Part shown: positions 49,768 to 62,652 of the stretch, one piece after another
Numbering within the stretch: position 1 is the first letter of the stretch
How the letters are laid out: the number at the start of each line of letters is the position of its first letter
NCBI GenBank assembly: GCA_905331475.1
Contig: CAJNYU010002142.1
Span: 248,001 to 312,000, forward strand
Direction of reading: 5' to 3'
DNA length: 64,000 nucleotides
From: Rotaria socialis
Lineage: Eukaryota; Rotifera; Eurotatoria; Philodinida; Philodinidae
The notes under the pieces: model-generated
Database searches by the model: none
What the model was told of the DNA's origin: nothing
What the model saw: the letters and a program-made list of their open reading frames with translations, nothing else
Program-made: the position numbers and the translations under genes

Positions 49768-50020
49768 GTCTGATTTACATATAGAACAATGAGCAAAATA
49801 TTTATTAATTCGACATTCTCTGAGAAATGCTATATATTTAGGATCTTTCAACCAGTTTTGGTTGAACATACAACGTCTTTTTGACTTTGATGAACATTTT
49901 TTTCTTTGATATTAGTAGCTGGCTTGTTTCGGAAACAGGAAAATTCTTCACTTGTTGTTGCTTCTTAATCGTCAGAAATTTCAGCTTCACAATCTTTGTT
50001 CAATGCCATGCGAAAATTAT
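49768..50020 (-). pseudogene. BED-type zinc-finger transposon-derived fragment, cut by the assembly gap
   Basis: Reading leftwards: KKCSSKSKRRCMFNQNW, then LKDPKYIAFLRECRINKYFA and HCSICKSD, which ends at the N run. The pattern F-x-x-x-W-L-x-x-P-x-Y/F...A-x-C-x-x-C is the finger start of a family of transposon-derived proteins. Upstream text (MALNKDCEAEISDD, then TTSEEFSCF) is in another frame and has a stop, so the copy is degenerate. Confidence 0.45.
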
Positions 50021-51086
50021 TAATAAAACCAAATACATTGAAGGGAAAGTCTAAAACTCGATTCATTTTTGAGACAATATGTATTTATCGAACTTAATTG
50101 AAAACAGTAATGAAACGATGGGAAATGAGAAAAGGAAAAAATTCAATAAAATTGATTTCATTATTTCACTATTCATAGTGAAAATAGTATGTAAAACCGA
50201 TTAATTAAAGACGAAATTAAACGAAATGGGTGCTAATATCTATTGGTCAGTTATTTATCAACACATTTGATTATACATTTCTTTATGAAAATGAGAAAAG
50301 TCTAGAAGAAGATAGGTTGTTTTCATTAGAAGATTAGGTAGTCGTATCGTAGACTTAAAAGTTTAAATAGGACACAAAATGGTGAAATGGGTACAGTTGG
50401 CAGCCCTGCTCATAACCGAAATATTATTCAAACCAAAAAAAAGCGGCAAATATCTTGCTCTTGTTTCTTCTTCTGGAACAGCAAAATTTTAGGAAAAAAG
50501 TTTCATTAGACAAACAGTGCGTCCACAGTATTTTATTCTTTTGTTAATGTCACAGAGCTCCATTTATATATAGCGTCACTAAGTACGAGTCTCTTGACAG
50601 AAGGAAATTAGAAACAGTCATATTTAAGTCATGTAGTTTGACTGATATTACTAGAGTATTATTTATGAAATGTCAACAAAGTTCTATAGAAGAAAATGAC
50701 TTCTACTATTTGTGCCATCGAATTCTGTAGTAGAATTTATTTAATCTCTGATTCAACTTTAAATGAAATGAACTGATGAGGATTTCAATGAAGAGCAAAT
50801 TATAAGTTGAAATTTCGTCCGATGTAATTGTGCTAAACTTCAAATTTAATTTTTAAGATTCATTGAAGGAAATTTTTACTAGACTATGATAGAAAAAAAA
50901 GTTGTTTTCTTTTGGTTAGTGCGTGACAACTTGGACGTGCAACATGCAACATTATCATCACAGCATTTTGACACAATGTAAGAAAAGAAAGAGAGAAATG
51001 AAGATTAGAAGCAAGAAAAAAAGATTCACCGGAATGAATGAAGATTAAGAAAAGAATCAGCAGATGAATAACAAAAATTATAACTA

Positions 51087-53278
51087 TCATGATGAATGAA
51101 TTAAACTATCTTCAAATAATGCTAAGAAAAACATAATTGCAATGCCGAGTAAAAATCCAATATTAACAACAATAAAGCGTTTAAATTCAACTTGTCCATC
51201 AGCCAATAAAGTTGGTAACTAGAAGCAAATAAAAATGAAAGTTTGTACCATATAAATATCTATATAATATCTATTAAACATACCAAATCAACAAGTGCTA
51301 TATAAAGAAACATGCCAATGGTAACTGCAAATATCCATTGACGAATGTTATCATTACTTGATACCGCAGCACCAATAAAAAACCCTATTATAGCAGTTGT
51401 AGCCGAAAGAAAATTCCATAGAATAGCTCGATAATGTGAAAAACCAGATTGTATCAATACAGCATAGTCTCCTGAATACACAAAAAAAGAGTTCTATTCA
51501 TTGAATCGATTACTATGTATATCAAGAATCTACATCTGATACAGTTTTTGTTTCTTCATCTATAATGACAATGAATTTATCAAAAAACATTCTCACCGAG
51601 TTCATGTGGTAATTCATGAAAAGCAACGGCTAATGTCGTTGTAATGCCTAAGACAAGGTCTTGACTAAATGCAGCACCAATGGCAAGACCATCAGCAAAA
51701 TTATGAATACCATCACCAATTAACACCATCCAACCTGTCGATTTGATTGCTAAAAAAATAATTGCCATAATAATAAATCAAAATTAACGTATTTTCGTTT
51801 TTTTTCATGCAACAAAAAAAAACATCCGGCATTTATATGTTAGTAAAAATTAGAATAAGCGCGCAAGCGATTAGTTCAAATAAACGACAAAAACATAGAC
51901 AAACCGTTCTCCATGCCAGATGTCAATGCAGGTTTCGCTGAAATGCATATATTTATAGAGAGTGAAAAAAATAGTTCAAAGCAGACGACTATTACTAACT
52001 CATTCTATTAGCAAGTGAAACTCCTCGCCTCGAAAAAATAAAAATTACGCAGAGCAGTTGACTAGTGATCTTATTGATTTACTTTTCAATTCTTGAATAA
52101 CTGAATGCGTACTTTTTGTATCATTTCTTCCTTGTGGATCAGTAATAACAACAGGTACTGGTACGTGTTCATTATCAACAGCTGTATCGTCTTTCGTATC
52201 ATGTCCCATCAATCCAGCTGTTGGTCGAGTATCATTTGAATATGCACATGGAACACATGTTGAATTTTTATGTGCACTCATATGACAATTGTGATTTACA
52301 GCTGATAACGATGATGCTGTACTTATTTCGTTGGTTACATGCTGATGTAAGTTATGATGTCTATGATTATGTAAACGATGATCATGTTCTAAATCAGCAT
52401 CAATATCGATAGGTGTATGTTCACAAATTTCTCCATCGGGATGCGAATGATTATGATGAGGCAATGCATGACTATGACCATGAGCATGAAAATGAACTGA
52501 ATTCTAAATTTTTATAGAAAGAATAAATATTTAATAGAAAAAAAAGAATGCTTATAATTCATTTAACATACAGAATTTTTATGTTTATAATGAGCAAATG
52601 AATGCAGAAGTACTTCCAATAGATAAAAACTATAAACAACTAAAGACAAAACATATCTATATCTATATCTATATTAGTTTTTATATTCGTATGCATACTT
52701 AATACGCTAATTAACATTTTCCATACATAATCAGGCACAGAAAATGAGCCATGTTCATGTTCACCACGGTCATGTTTACCGTGAAGACCAAGTGCCTAAG
52801 AGTATAAATAAAATGTCTAGTGAATTTCAATCGTTTACCGAAATAAATCACATACAAAAGGAATTAAATGAAACATTGTATCGCCAAAAAGTGTTCCGAC
52901 AGCAAGAGCCGTAAATAAAGTAAGTACATATTGAAAAGATACTTTATAGAGAATAGGAAACGCTAATAAACCAGCAAGTGACAATGCCGATACAATAAAT
53001 ATAGCGAAAAATCCATAACCATATTCTTCGAAGAGAAAAAGCAACTTATTTTTTTCTAATAAATATATTTGTAAGATTTACTTTCAAAATTTGTTGTTGG
53101 CTTTCTTTTCATAGACAAGACCCACGAACTGAGACAAGATCGATCAAGAATTTTTTCAACAAACTTTTCATTGCACCCATTATCAAAATCATCTTTCGTA
53201 AATAACTGCGATTGAACTATTGGAGTCGAACCAGAAATTGAACAAAGTCGATAAGAAACATTGGATAATAAACACTAG
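51087..53278 (-). CDS. ZIP zinc transporter, LIV-1 subfamily (5' end not located)
   Basis: SLC39-type importer of zinc into the cytosol. The last exon reads [20 protein letters not shown] and stops at 51089-51087. The two metal-site helices are diagnostic: [13 protein letters not shown] (51680-51700) and the LIV-1 signature [12 protein letters not shown] (51580-51610, with DYA in the next exon). A His-rich cytosolic loop (52500-52400, [21 protein letters not shown]) precedes a long Ser/Thr/His linker. The N-terminal extracellular part (RLCSISGS, then FDNGCNEKF and CLSSWVLSM, 53270-53100) and the first helix [18 protein letters not shown] follow the family order. I found no signal peptide exon; upstream exons probably lie right of 53278. 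The phase between the linker exon (ends near 52048) and the exon starting near 51752 does not work by eye; an exon at about 51905-51940 did not resolve it. Confidence 0.88.
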
Positions 53279-54214
53279 AGATTGAATGTTTAACGAAAAA
53301 AACTTATTTTTAACAAGATGGACATGCTTCATGTATTTCTTACTGATTCAGAAAAAACATTATTTATAGATAAAATTAAAATTAACGAAAATAATGGAAA
53401 AAATATACGAATCATATGTAAGAAGACCATATCTAAAAAATATATTATTTTAATCTATATTGATACGTTAGAAGAAGAAAAAAACTAAGTATATCTTATT
53501 GAAAAATGTCTTTGAGAGTAATATTTTTTTCACCTGATTCGATATTTTTCTTACTCTTAACTTTTTCAAGATCGGATTACACGGATGGAGATATTTCGAT
53601 GTAAATGATAGCCATTAACAATCCTAACATTCATTCATTTATGCTTTCGTTTCAAAAATTTATCAAATAGATATCCATGCATTGTCAACAAAAATCTACT
53701 CCAGAAAATAGCATCTATTATTTAATTCAATCAAATATAAATAGAGCATACACATGTTAATGTTCGATATGAATAAATCGTTTTCGTGACATACACAAGA
53801 AAAAGGAAAGATATAGCAAGGCCAAATGCAGAATTTACGTACATCCTTCAGAGAATAATAGTGTAAACGTACTAAAACCTACGCATCTGAGAAACAGAAC
53901 ACACGGGTAAAAAAAATGTTCGAAAAAATGACAGAGCAAACGAAGGAAACTGGAGAAAAAAAAGAAAAAAGAAATCATACTCTTATACGTTTGCATTGTA
54001 AAGCTAGAAAGAAAAAAAGCCTTTTGCCATACCTAGAAAGAAGAAAAATCCTTCACTTGGATATATAGTAAATGTATTGTTTTTTTTGACGAAGCAAATG
54101 GCGGACAAAGAGAGAAAATACCCCGACGTTCTTCTTCGCTCTCTCTCGTAACTAATATATATATTATGTGAACATGTATGCATTATTACAGAAGAAGCGC
54201 ACTACATCAGCAAC

Positions 54215-54247
<33 letters not shown>

Positions 54248-55666
54248 AAATATTTGATGCTCGCAACACATGCGCTAGAACGAGAAAGAGAGGCCTATCA
54301 ACAAATGCACGTGGAGCCATTAATTATACGAACAATATTTAAAACTTGTTTAAGCTGTTTATCTAATAAAGTATCCGTATAACTAGATTAATCTCTATTT
54401 CTCAATAATTTAGAATAAATATTCTTCGAAATATCGTTTCTAGTATTTTCTGAAAAAGAAAAACAAACATAAATTTGAATAAGATCCAATTGAACGGAAC
54501 GTTAATCACTTCATTTACATATTTATTTATAGAAAATTTTATTTTTCACGTTGCGAAGAATATTTCTCTGGTGATACAAAAAAATAAAATAAATTACTAA
54601 TACCAACGAGCCCTCAAGATAAAACGTCTACCGGTACGCAAACACGTTGCAACATGGACATAATCATCTCGTTTAGAATAGGATATATTCTATAAGTCAT
54701 AATCGTAAAAATAAATTGATGTCATCATAGATAATTATGATAAAAATGAAAATATACGATTCAACTTGATCAGATATATTATGTAGAACAAAGGTAAATA
54801 ACAATTATTAATCAGTGAAATAGATTTTTTCCTACTATTAAATATCATATACCCCGTAGCATTCAATATATTTGTACTGTTATCTAAAGAATTGCATTGC
54901 CATGATAGGTCGATATTACTTTTGTAAAGTTCAATCCTATTCATCTAACCTGATTTGATCATTTGTAATATCGTTGTTTTTTCCTCTCATTATATAACAA
55001 ATCCTCAATAGGATGATTTTTCTTTCGCAAGAAAAAAACGGATGGCCTGAAATTATTTTCTCCATTGGAAATTTTTCATAATCGATTCACTATTGTATAT
55101 TATACAAGTTGAATGCTTTACGTTGATATTCGAAAGGATATATACATATGCCCTCGCTACTATAACATGTATGCGCGAACAGCGAAAATGTCATGCAGCG
55201 TGTGCATACAATCCCTATTGTAAGAAATCGACGTTGGTCGACCGATTGGCCGCTTGCTTATACTTAGTCATTGTGAGACGAGTAAAGAAAGGAAGAAAAA
55301 GCAAAACATTCATTCTCGTCGATAGAATACTAGCTATCTTGTTTAGAGCGGTTTAAATGACAACGATAGAACAACCTACAGGTCATTTGATTATTCTTCT
55401 TTTTCCTCTGTATGCTGAACAACATAGCTGTTTTTTTTTGTGGTCTACTATAGAAACGCTCATGGAAGAAATAGAGTGCCGTCGTCTATCGACGATTTAT
55501 TGAGAAGGAAGAAAAAAATACTGTTGGCTGACCTGCCTCGTTCTCATCAGACATTTTGTTCATATGTATTGGCTGTCTTTTTATTCATAATTATTTATCT
55601 GAATTGTCTTTAAGTATCTATACATGTGCGTGTATATTTATGTTTTTTTTCTCTTTGGTCCTCTAG
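53279..55666. other. Intergenic between ZIP and innexin genes
   Basis: 2.4 kb. It presumably contains the missing first exon of the ZIP gene and the promoter and 5' UTR of the innexin, whose ATG directly follows a tcctctag acceptor-like site. Otherwise AT-rich, with poly-A-rich segments around 53900-54060. Confidence 0.4.
54215..54241. repeat. (GA)n microsatellite
   Basis: A pure GA run of about 13 units followed by an A run, about 0.9 kb upstream of the located part of the ZIP gene. Confidence 0.95.
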
Positions 55667-57643
55667 ATGACACTCTATTTGGTGACAGATGCATTTCGTA
55701 AACTTGGCTCACCGGCTATTAAAAATGACGACTTTTATGATCGATTAAGTCGTAAATATTCATTAATTATTCTTGGTGTTTCGTTTTTAATTATTAGCAC
55801 ATCACAGTTTATGGGCAGCCCAATCAACTGCTATACACAAAATGTTCCTGGTGCACATGTTAGTTACGTTAATTGGGTTTGCTGGATAAGTCCGATGTAT
55901 CATGTACCATTTGACAAACCGTTGCCAAAAGGTCATGCTAAGCCGCACGAATACATGTATGTTAGAAAATGAAAAATCGAATTGAATGGAATTTTTGAAA
56001 TCTTTCGTTTTAGCTCATATTATCAATGGGTACCATTTATTTTACTTTCAATGATGTTTCTTTTCTATTTACCTGGTTTTATATGGCGTAATCTTAATAA
56101 AGCATGTGGTATTAATACAAAAGTTATTATTAAAATGATTACAGATATGGATCAATTGGATGGTGAAAAAAGAGAAAAAACTGTGCGAGCTTTAGCTAAA
56201 CATATTGATAAAGCTTTAGCTTATCATCGAGAATATGAATATGGATTTATGTATGCATTATTTTTTATTGGTTCCAACTTGTTTTTTTACCTATAGAAAT
56301 GTCTAGAAAGTAGAAGTTTTGAGAAAACGTTTTTTCACTATCAGAAATATCGATTTTCATAACAGTTTAGTAAAAATACTTAAAATATGATTATAAGATT
56401 TGAACATTAAACCTTCGGTTCACAATGAAATTAATATCATATTAAGAATGAATACAAAAATCTGCATTGCATGGTATATGTAATCCTTTAAAAGTAATCT
56501 TTGTTCTAGAGTGAAGATGCGAAAAATTGGCAGTAGGAGAAAAAATTTGACCTAACCGGAAGTAAAGATTAAAGTCTTAAAATAGCGATCTGATCTTACT
56601 CTAAGAGACTTCATCCTAAAAAGAAAATTCTTTATACTCGTATTCAATACTGATAGAAATTGATACACAATGATAGAGTTTTTTGTAAGCAAGATATGTC
56701 CCAAGGTAATTTATCGTCAGACACCAGTTATAATTTGACATTGTCATCCTTTTTTTTTATTTTAATATTAATTAGATATAGTATTCGTCGACGTATGGGT
56801 CTATTATTTTGTTGTATAATGGGTCGCCATTCGGGAAATTATTTAGCAGTGACATACATTTTCGTTAAATTGCTTTATATTGCAAACGCTATTGGCCAAA
56901 TATTTCTTATGAACGTATTTATGGGTCATGGATTTAGTTTTATTGGTATTGATACAATGAAACATTGGTGGAATGGACCAAGTAAAAATGATACTGAACG
57001 TTTTCCGCGAATAGCAATGTGCGAATTTTCTATTCGAGCACTTGGTGACAATCTTCAAGATTTTGAAGTTCAATGTCTTCTACCGATTAATATATATACT
57101 GAAAAAGTAAAAGAATTCTTTGCAAGTTTTTCAATCAAACGAATTGGCTCTTGTTGTTTTTAGATTTTCATATTCATTTGGTTTTGGTTTGCAATTGTAG
57201 CTTGTGCATCAATCTATGGTCTTGTTAAATGGTGCCTGTATTTTACAGAATGTGCACGAAAAAATTTCATTCAAAAATATTTAGAAGCAAATGAAATCCG
57301 TTATTATACATCAACGCCATCATCATTATCATCAACTGGCATCGGTTCAAATTGTGATCCAGATGATCAAGCACCAATGAAATGCTTAGAAGATTTTGTT
57401 AATAATTATTGTCGTCAAGATGGTCTGCTTCTTTTACGTATTATTAAAAAAAATACAAATAAAGTTATTGCTGGTGAAATTATTTGTGCACTATGGGATA
57501 ATTGGAAAGTAATGCCTCAGATTCGGTTTCATGCATCGTCAGAATCGGATCATTGTGGTCAAATGCTCAATTTAAGTGTGAAAAATCCATTGAAACAACG
57601 TGATACTGGTGATGTAAATGAAAAATTACTACCACCAATGTGA
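55667..57643 (+). CDS. Innexin gap-junction protein
   Basis: Four-span channel subunit of invertebrate gap junctions. ATG at 55667 immediately after an acceptor-like site, so the 5' UTR is probably spliced. The first helix is YSLIILGVSFLIISTSQF; the first loop has two Cys (NCYTQN and NWVCWI), and the signature YYQWVPF follows at the next exon. The intron between EYI and SYYQWVPF is 57 bp. A longer intron (about 56250-56773) precedes YSIRRRMGLLFCC, then LAVTYIFVKLLYIANAIGQIFLM. The second loop carries C-x16-C (MCEFSIRALGDNLQDFEVQC). A short intron (57105-57163) joins PINIYTEK to IFIFIWFWFAI. The tail of about 150 residues is Ser-rich and ends LLPPM. TGA at 57641; AATAAA near 57810. Complete and undamaged. 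Confidence 0.93.
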
Positions 57644-58829
57644 AACATATTATTATGAATTATTGAGAAAACTCAATTAGAACCTTTCAATGAGGATGAT
57701 CATTTTGTCGTTTTTTTTGTTTTCCTGTATACATACAAAATTTGATAGTTAGCTACATGCATTATGATTTCTTTTCTTCTTGTGCATTTCCTTCTATCTA
57801 TGTAGTGAATTAATAAACGTTTTGTGCACCGAAAATGATCTCGACTGTTTAGTTGGAAGTTAACTTTTTACTATAAGATTTTGTGATCCGCAGGATTTAT
57901 TAATGTGTATAATTTGCAATAGGATCTTTAATTGAAACTTAAAAAGAAATGAACATTGATAGAATGTATAGTTGAATTCAATTGAAACTTTTTGTGTTTT
58001 AATAAATAAGTGTGTCGATTGATGAATAATTAAAATCAAGATTATCAGGTATATAGTTTTATTGTAAACAGTGACCAAGTGCGCAGCGTAACAAGTCCAC
58101 ACGTATATAATATGTAGACAGTTATTATTTTCTTTTCAGAAAGAATGAAGTTTAATATGATTGACTATCAAGATTCGATAAATTTTCAAGTCCACTAATC
58201 TTCATATCGGTGCATTTTTTCTCTCACATGTACTTAAACGTATCTGATGAGAATAGAGAAAAAGAATAACATTCAAATAAGATGAGTAAATGGATGTAAG
58301 CATATATATATATATAATCTCATTGTTATACACAAAAGAATCGATAAGCGATGAGCGGATCAATCGATATGATGCTCGCTTATATTGACAAGAAATTTGA
58401 TATTAAAACGGTTGACTGACTCTGACCGAAGTATTCTGATAGTGTTGCTCCAAGTAACAATACATTGCTAGCATTAACGTGAAAACAATTTATGATTTCT
58501 TTAGGATGGACCGATAATTCGCGGTGAATGAATTTTTTAGTTCAGTCTACTGTATTCACATTCTAATTCTCAGAGCAAATTGTTTGATTTCCTGTCACTA
58601 GCGTCATCTATTATAGTTATTTTGTACGTATTTGTATTAAATCATTCAAAGATGAAACTTCATGAGATAATAGATTTCAAATATTGTTCACTATTTTCAT
58701 TTATTTTTTATTTATATTTATTAATATATGATTGGCTGATCAATGAAATACCACTGTGCGGACTTGATACGCTGGCAAAAAGTTAAATCAATCTCACACG
58801 ATTCAATCAATTTGTCATTTATTACATTG
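57644..58829. other. Intergenic between innexin and TMED10
   Basis: Tandem genes on the plus strand. The first 170 bp are the innexin 3' UTR. A TA run at 58302-58315. The 68-codon frame at 58580-58786 is AT-rich and has no support. Confidence 0.45.
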
Positions 58830-59535
58830 ATGAAAATGCAATTTGTTCTTAGCTCTGCGATAATATTTTTTCTATTGATTGAACATATAGCTTCGATTAG
58901 TTTTCATTTACCCCTTCAAACAAGAAAATGTCTAAAAGAAGAAATTCATAAGGTAAATTTTCATTCCCGAACATCGACAATTTTTATCTAACGAAAATTA
59001 TTTTATTTAGGATGCCATGGTAACGGGTGAATATGATATAACAGTTCTTCCTGGTTTAGTAACTCATCTCGATGTAAAAGACACCAAAGGACATACACTC
59101 TATAATAAAGAAGATGCTACGAAAGGCAAATTTGCATTTACCACAGAAGAATATGATATATTTGAAGTATGTTTCGAAACGAAATTACCAGCTGGCCAGC
59201 AACAACATCATTTATCTGCTCAACATACAACAAAAGAAGTGACAATTAAAATAAAACATGGTATCGAAACTAAAGATTATGATGCATTAGCTAAAGCAAA
59301 TAAACTGAAACCATTAGAAATTGAATTAACTCGTCTAGAAGATTTATCAGCAGCAATTGTGTCTGATTTTGCATATATGAAACAACGTGAAGAAGAAATG
59401 CGTGATACAAATGAATCAACAAATAATAAAGTTCTTTATTTTTCCATTTTTTCCATGTGTTGTTTATTGAGTTTAGCTGTTTGGCAAGTACTCTATTTAC
59501 GACGATACTTTAAAGCCAAAAAACTTATTGATTAA
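58830..59535 (+). CDS. TMED10: p24-family cargo receptor, TMED10-like
   Basis: Type I membrane protein cycling between ER and Golgi in COPI/COPII vesicles. Exon 1 (58830-58952): signal peptide ([18 protein letters not shown]) then the GOLD domain start [20 protein letters not shown] 58-bp intron. Exon 2 (59011-59535): [10 protein letters not shown], then [26 protein letters not shown], a coiled coil [31 protein letters not shown], a helix [20 protein letters not shown], and the tail [11 protein letters not shown] with FF-like (YF) and dilysine COPI motifs. The two GOLD-domain Cys (KCLKEE and VCFE) are present. The [10 protein letters not shown] loop is a Gln/His-rich variant where vertebrates have GTGRIP. 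AATAAA at 59557. An in-frame second Met lies two codons after the first. Confidence 0.95.
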
Positions 59536-61485
59536 TCTAATTGAGTTAATACGAACAATAAATACTGTTTTTTTTCTTTCTTTGTTTGGTTTTCTTTATG
59601 CATTCTAATTAAAAAAAAGAATTCTATTATTTCTCAATAAGGTTTTTGTTTTTTATTTTTGATTAATTTTGTTTGTTGTATTGTAGAATAAGTTTTCTGA
59701 TAATGCTTTCACTCTGTTGTTATTTGGCTTGGGAAAAGGATCATTTTACTAAAGATTAGATTTCACGGGAAAACAAACATACGTTTCTCATTTTGTAATA
59801 GTTGAAGAATCATAAAATTTTATTGTATTAAATTGTTCACAAGGATGAACAAATTTCTAATAAAATTTGTATTCTTGTGCATATTATAAATTGAGTTCGC
59901 TTATAGCAGCAGCGCAGAGAAAAAGATAAATGTCCATCCATTGTCACATCATTGCAGCATTACTTCAAAGCAAATGCGACCTGTATATTGTACTTACAAT
60001 AATCATCATGTAACTTATTCATCGGCAGCGAATAATTTTTAAGTCTGAAGAATCATTTTTACAATAATGTCTGTTTCAATGCTATCGCGGAAGGCCTATT
60101 AATAGACAAGTCTTGTTTTAAAATTTCCATTGTCAGCTAAGTTTGGAATATTCCGTATTCGATTTTCGAATTCGTTTACTATGGCTAATAAGAAAACGTT
60201 TTGCAGTTAAGAATAGACTATTTAAGCCTCTATAAGCAGTTGAAGGCTTTTTCTTGTTCTGTTTCATTTTTTTTCTTTTCTACTGTTTGCATACTGTTTA
60301 CGGTGCGCGTTAAATTATCTTGCTCTTTCTTGTAATTTTTAAATAAATTGTCCATAAAATTAAGCTCGACATAGCTGGAAACGTATTGAATCATAATATA
60401 TTGCTTGACGAGGCAAAATGTGAAATTCAGCCCGAAATCCTACATTTGACAAAGAATTCGAAATAGTAAAACCCCATTTTACTACAAAAATGTGTGGTGT
60501 TGAATCAAACAAAAATATGCCACGTACGTATAAAAATTGCTACTCATCTGTAATAGAATTCATGTACGATAAGTATATTTGCCATAAAGTCTCATATTTC
60601 ACATACGATTAACAGAATTATCTTGTTATCTAATGGAATATCTTTTGAAATGCAATATTTTTGCAACGAAAAATCTGACTCCATTGTGTTTGCGCATATA
60701 AAACGTTACTAGGTCACGGAAGAAGAACAGTAATAAACGTAGAAAACGTTAACATGCTGATGAAATACTGCGCACCATGCACATCATACTCGTTTCATGA
60801 CGTCATATGACGCTTGCAGCAATGAAAGCAACGATAAAAACACAAAATCTTTTCGTGCTGATGCCGCTACTTTTTTTTACCAAGAAAAGACACAGAAGTG
60901 AATTTGAATCTCTCGGGTATATATACAAAGTATTTACCTACCGATTTTATGAGAGAAACTAAAATAACTCTCATGCAAGTTGGACATGCACCAGCTATTT
61001 TAAAAAATTGTTTTGCCTAAAAAATTCCCTAATTAACAAAAGTAAGTATATAGTTATGGAAAACTTGAAAAACTGATTTCGATTATAGTGACAAAGGGAA
61101 ATTCATGAGTATCCAATGATATGAGTGCTTTCACTCCATAATTGCAAACTTAAGCATAAATATGCAGCATACTAATATCTTGTAAGCAGTTTCAGAATAG
61201 GTAATCATTTGCTTCTTTTTTTTTGGAAGGTTTTTTTCATAATGAGAATGTATTTAAAATACATACTGCAATGAAATTGGTTTATCGGGCTTATTTCTCA
61301 TGTTGTTTCTTTATGAAAATGTTTACCTTATGTTAGTTTAGAGGCTCTCAACAAGAATTCATACAGTTCGGAACTAGTGTAGGTTTTTAATTAGATTATT
61401 GGAGTTGTCTCTTTTTTATTTTCACAATATCTAAAGTAATATATACTAAATAGGTGTTGTTTCTGTTTGAAAATTTAAGATTTAA
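59536..61485. other. Intergenic, nothing recognised
   Basis: About 1.95 kb, AT-rich, no supported gene, RNA or repeat. The stretch 60400-60900 is slightly less AT-rich, without ends or motifs. Confidence 0.4.
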
Positions 61486-62431
61486 ATGGCAACTAACATA
61501 CCATCGTGGGCACAAAATGCCATTGTACACGGTTCAAATGATTCATTTCTATTACTTGATATCTTTCCAAAAGAGGTAGTTGATGATTTATTTTATAAAC
61601 TGCACGATGAAGTCAAATGGAATACAATGCGACAAAAAGGTAAACGTGTACCACGCGAAATCTGTATTCAAGGTACAATAACCATTGAACACAACGATGA
61701 ATATGAACCCCTCTATCGACATCCAGCCGACGAACAACCTGAACTTGTGTCATGGACACCAACCGCATGGACAATAAAAGAACGAATTGAAGAAATTCTT
61801 CAGCAAAATATAAATCATGCATTAATACAATACTATAGAAATGGAAAAGATAATATTGGTGAACATTCCGATAAAACATTAGATATTTTACTTAACTCAA
61901 ATATTGTTAATTATAGTTTAGGTAAAACTATAGTCAGCAACGAACCATCATTGATTATCTTCTTTTTTATCTGTAGGTGCTGCTCGTAAAATGACTTTAA
62001 TAAATAAACGACAATATGGTATTCGAGAAGAGTTTAAATTACCGCATAATTCTCTATTTATTCTGGGCTGGCGAACCAATCGTGAATGGTACCATTCGAT
62101 TCGTCCAGATAAACGACCTAATTCGGAAAAAGATCCCGATGAACTTGCTTTCTATGGTGAACGTATTTCATTGACATTACGAAGTGTAGCAACATTTATA
62201 AATCGCAACACCGGTCTTATCTATGGACAAGGTGCACGATATAAAACAATTAGTGAACAAACAGAAGATTCTGCTGATCGATATGAAAACGATGAAATGG
62301 ATATGTTATATGCGTTTAGTGCTGAAAATCGGCAATCATCGAATTTTGATTGGAATGCAAATTATGGCCGTGGATTTAACGCATTGAATTTTAAAGTTCT
62401 TAATTCACATCATGGCAAAGGAAGAAAATGA
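61486..62431 (+). CDS. AlkB-like 2-oxoglutarate/Fe(II) dioxygenase
   Basis: Two exons (61486-61921 and about 61977-62431) joined at YSLG-AARKM, where G is split by the intron. The 2OG-Fe(II) core is visible: IQYYRNGKDNIGEHSDKTLDI carries the HxD iron ligands; the distal His is in WYHSI; RISLTLR provides the 2OG-binding Arg. The N-terminal part (FLLLDIFPKEVVDDLFYKL, WNTMRQKGKRVPRE) matches the nucleotide-recognition lid of AlkB-family demethylases, and SWTPTAWTIKERIEEIL lies before the core. The C-terminal about 75 residues are Asn/Tyr/Gly-rich and not part of the domain. The substrate (DNA, RNA or protein) cannot be told; fungal-type AlkB-like proteins share this layout. Convergent with the next gene, with 221 bp between the stops. 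Confidence 0.85.
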
Positions 62432-62652
62432 AAATCTCGAACGGATCGATCGTCTTTTTACAAATTCATTGTCAAATAGTGTTTTCTCTCTTATTTTTTT
62501 GGAATATATATTCTTTGGTAAAAAATAAAACCAACAATAATAACAAATAAAAACTTTTAACAGAGATTTAAAAAAAACATTGAACAGAAAAATAAAAATA
62601 AACCAACAAAAATTACTCTTATTAGGTTACGATACATATCGAATAAATTCAT

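Larger units (their letters stand above)
47794..51086. other. Intergenic region with a MITE, a transposon scrap and an assembly gap
   Basis: 3.3 kb. Apart from the listed MITE, the BED fragment and the N run, I see no gene. The stretch 49500-49700 repeats TCTGTGATGG and TCTGAAGAT loosely several times and may be a decayed repeat. A G run (49729-49742) touches the N gap. Confidence 0.4.

Noticed and set aside
54735..54944. 69-codon minus-strand frame as a missing first exon of the ZIP gene
   Set aside because: No signal peptide, no donor in the right phase, and over 1.4 kb from the next exon.
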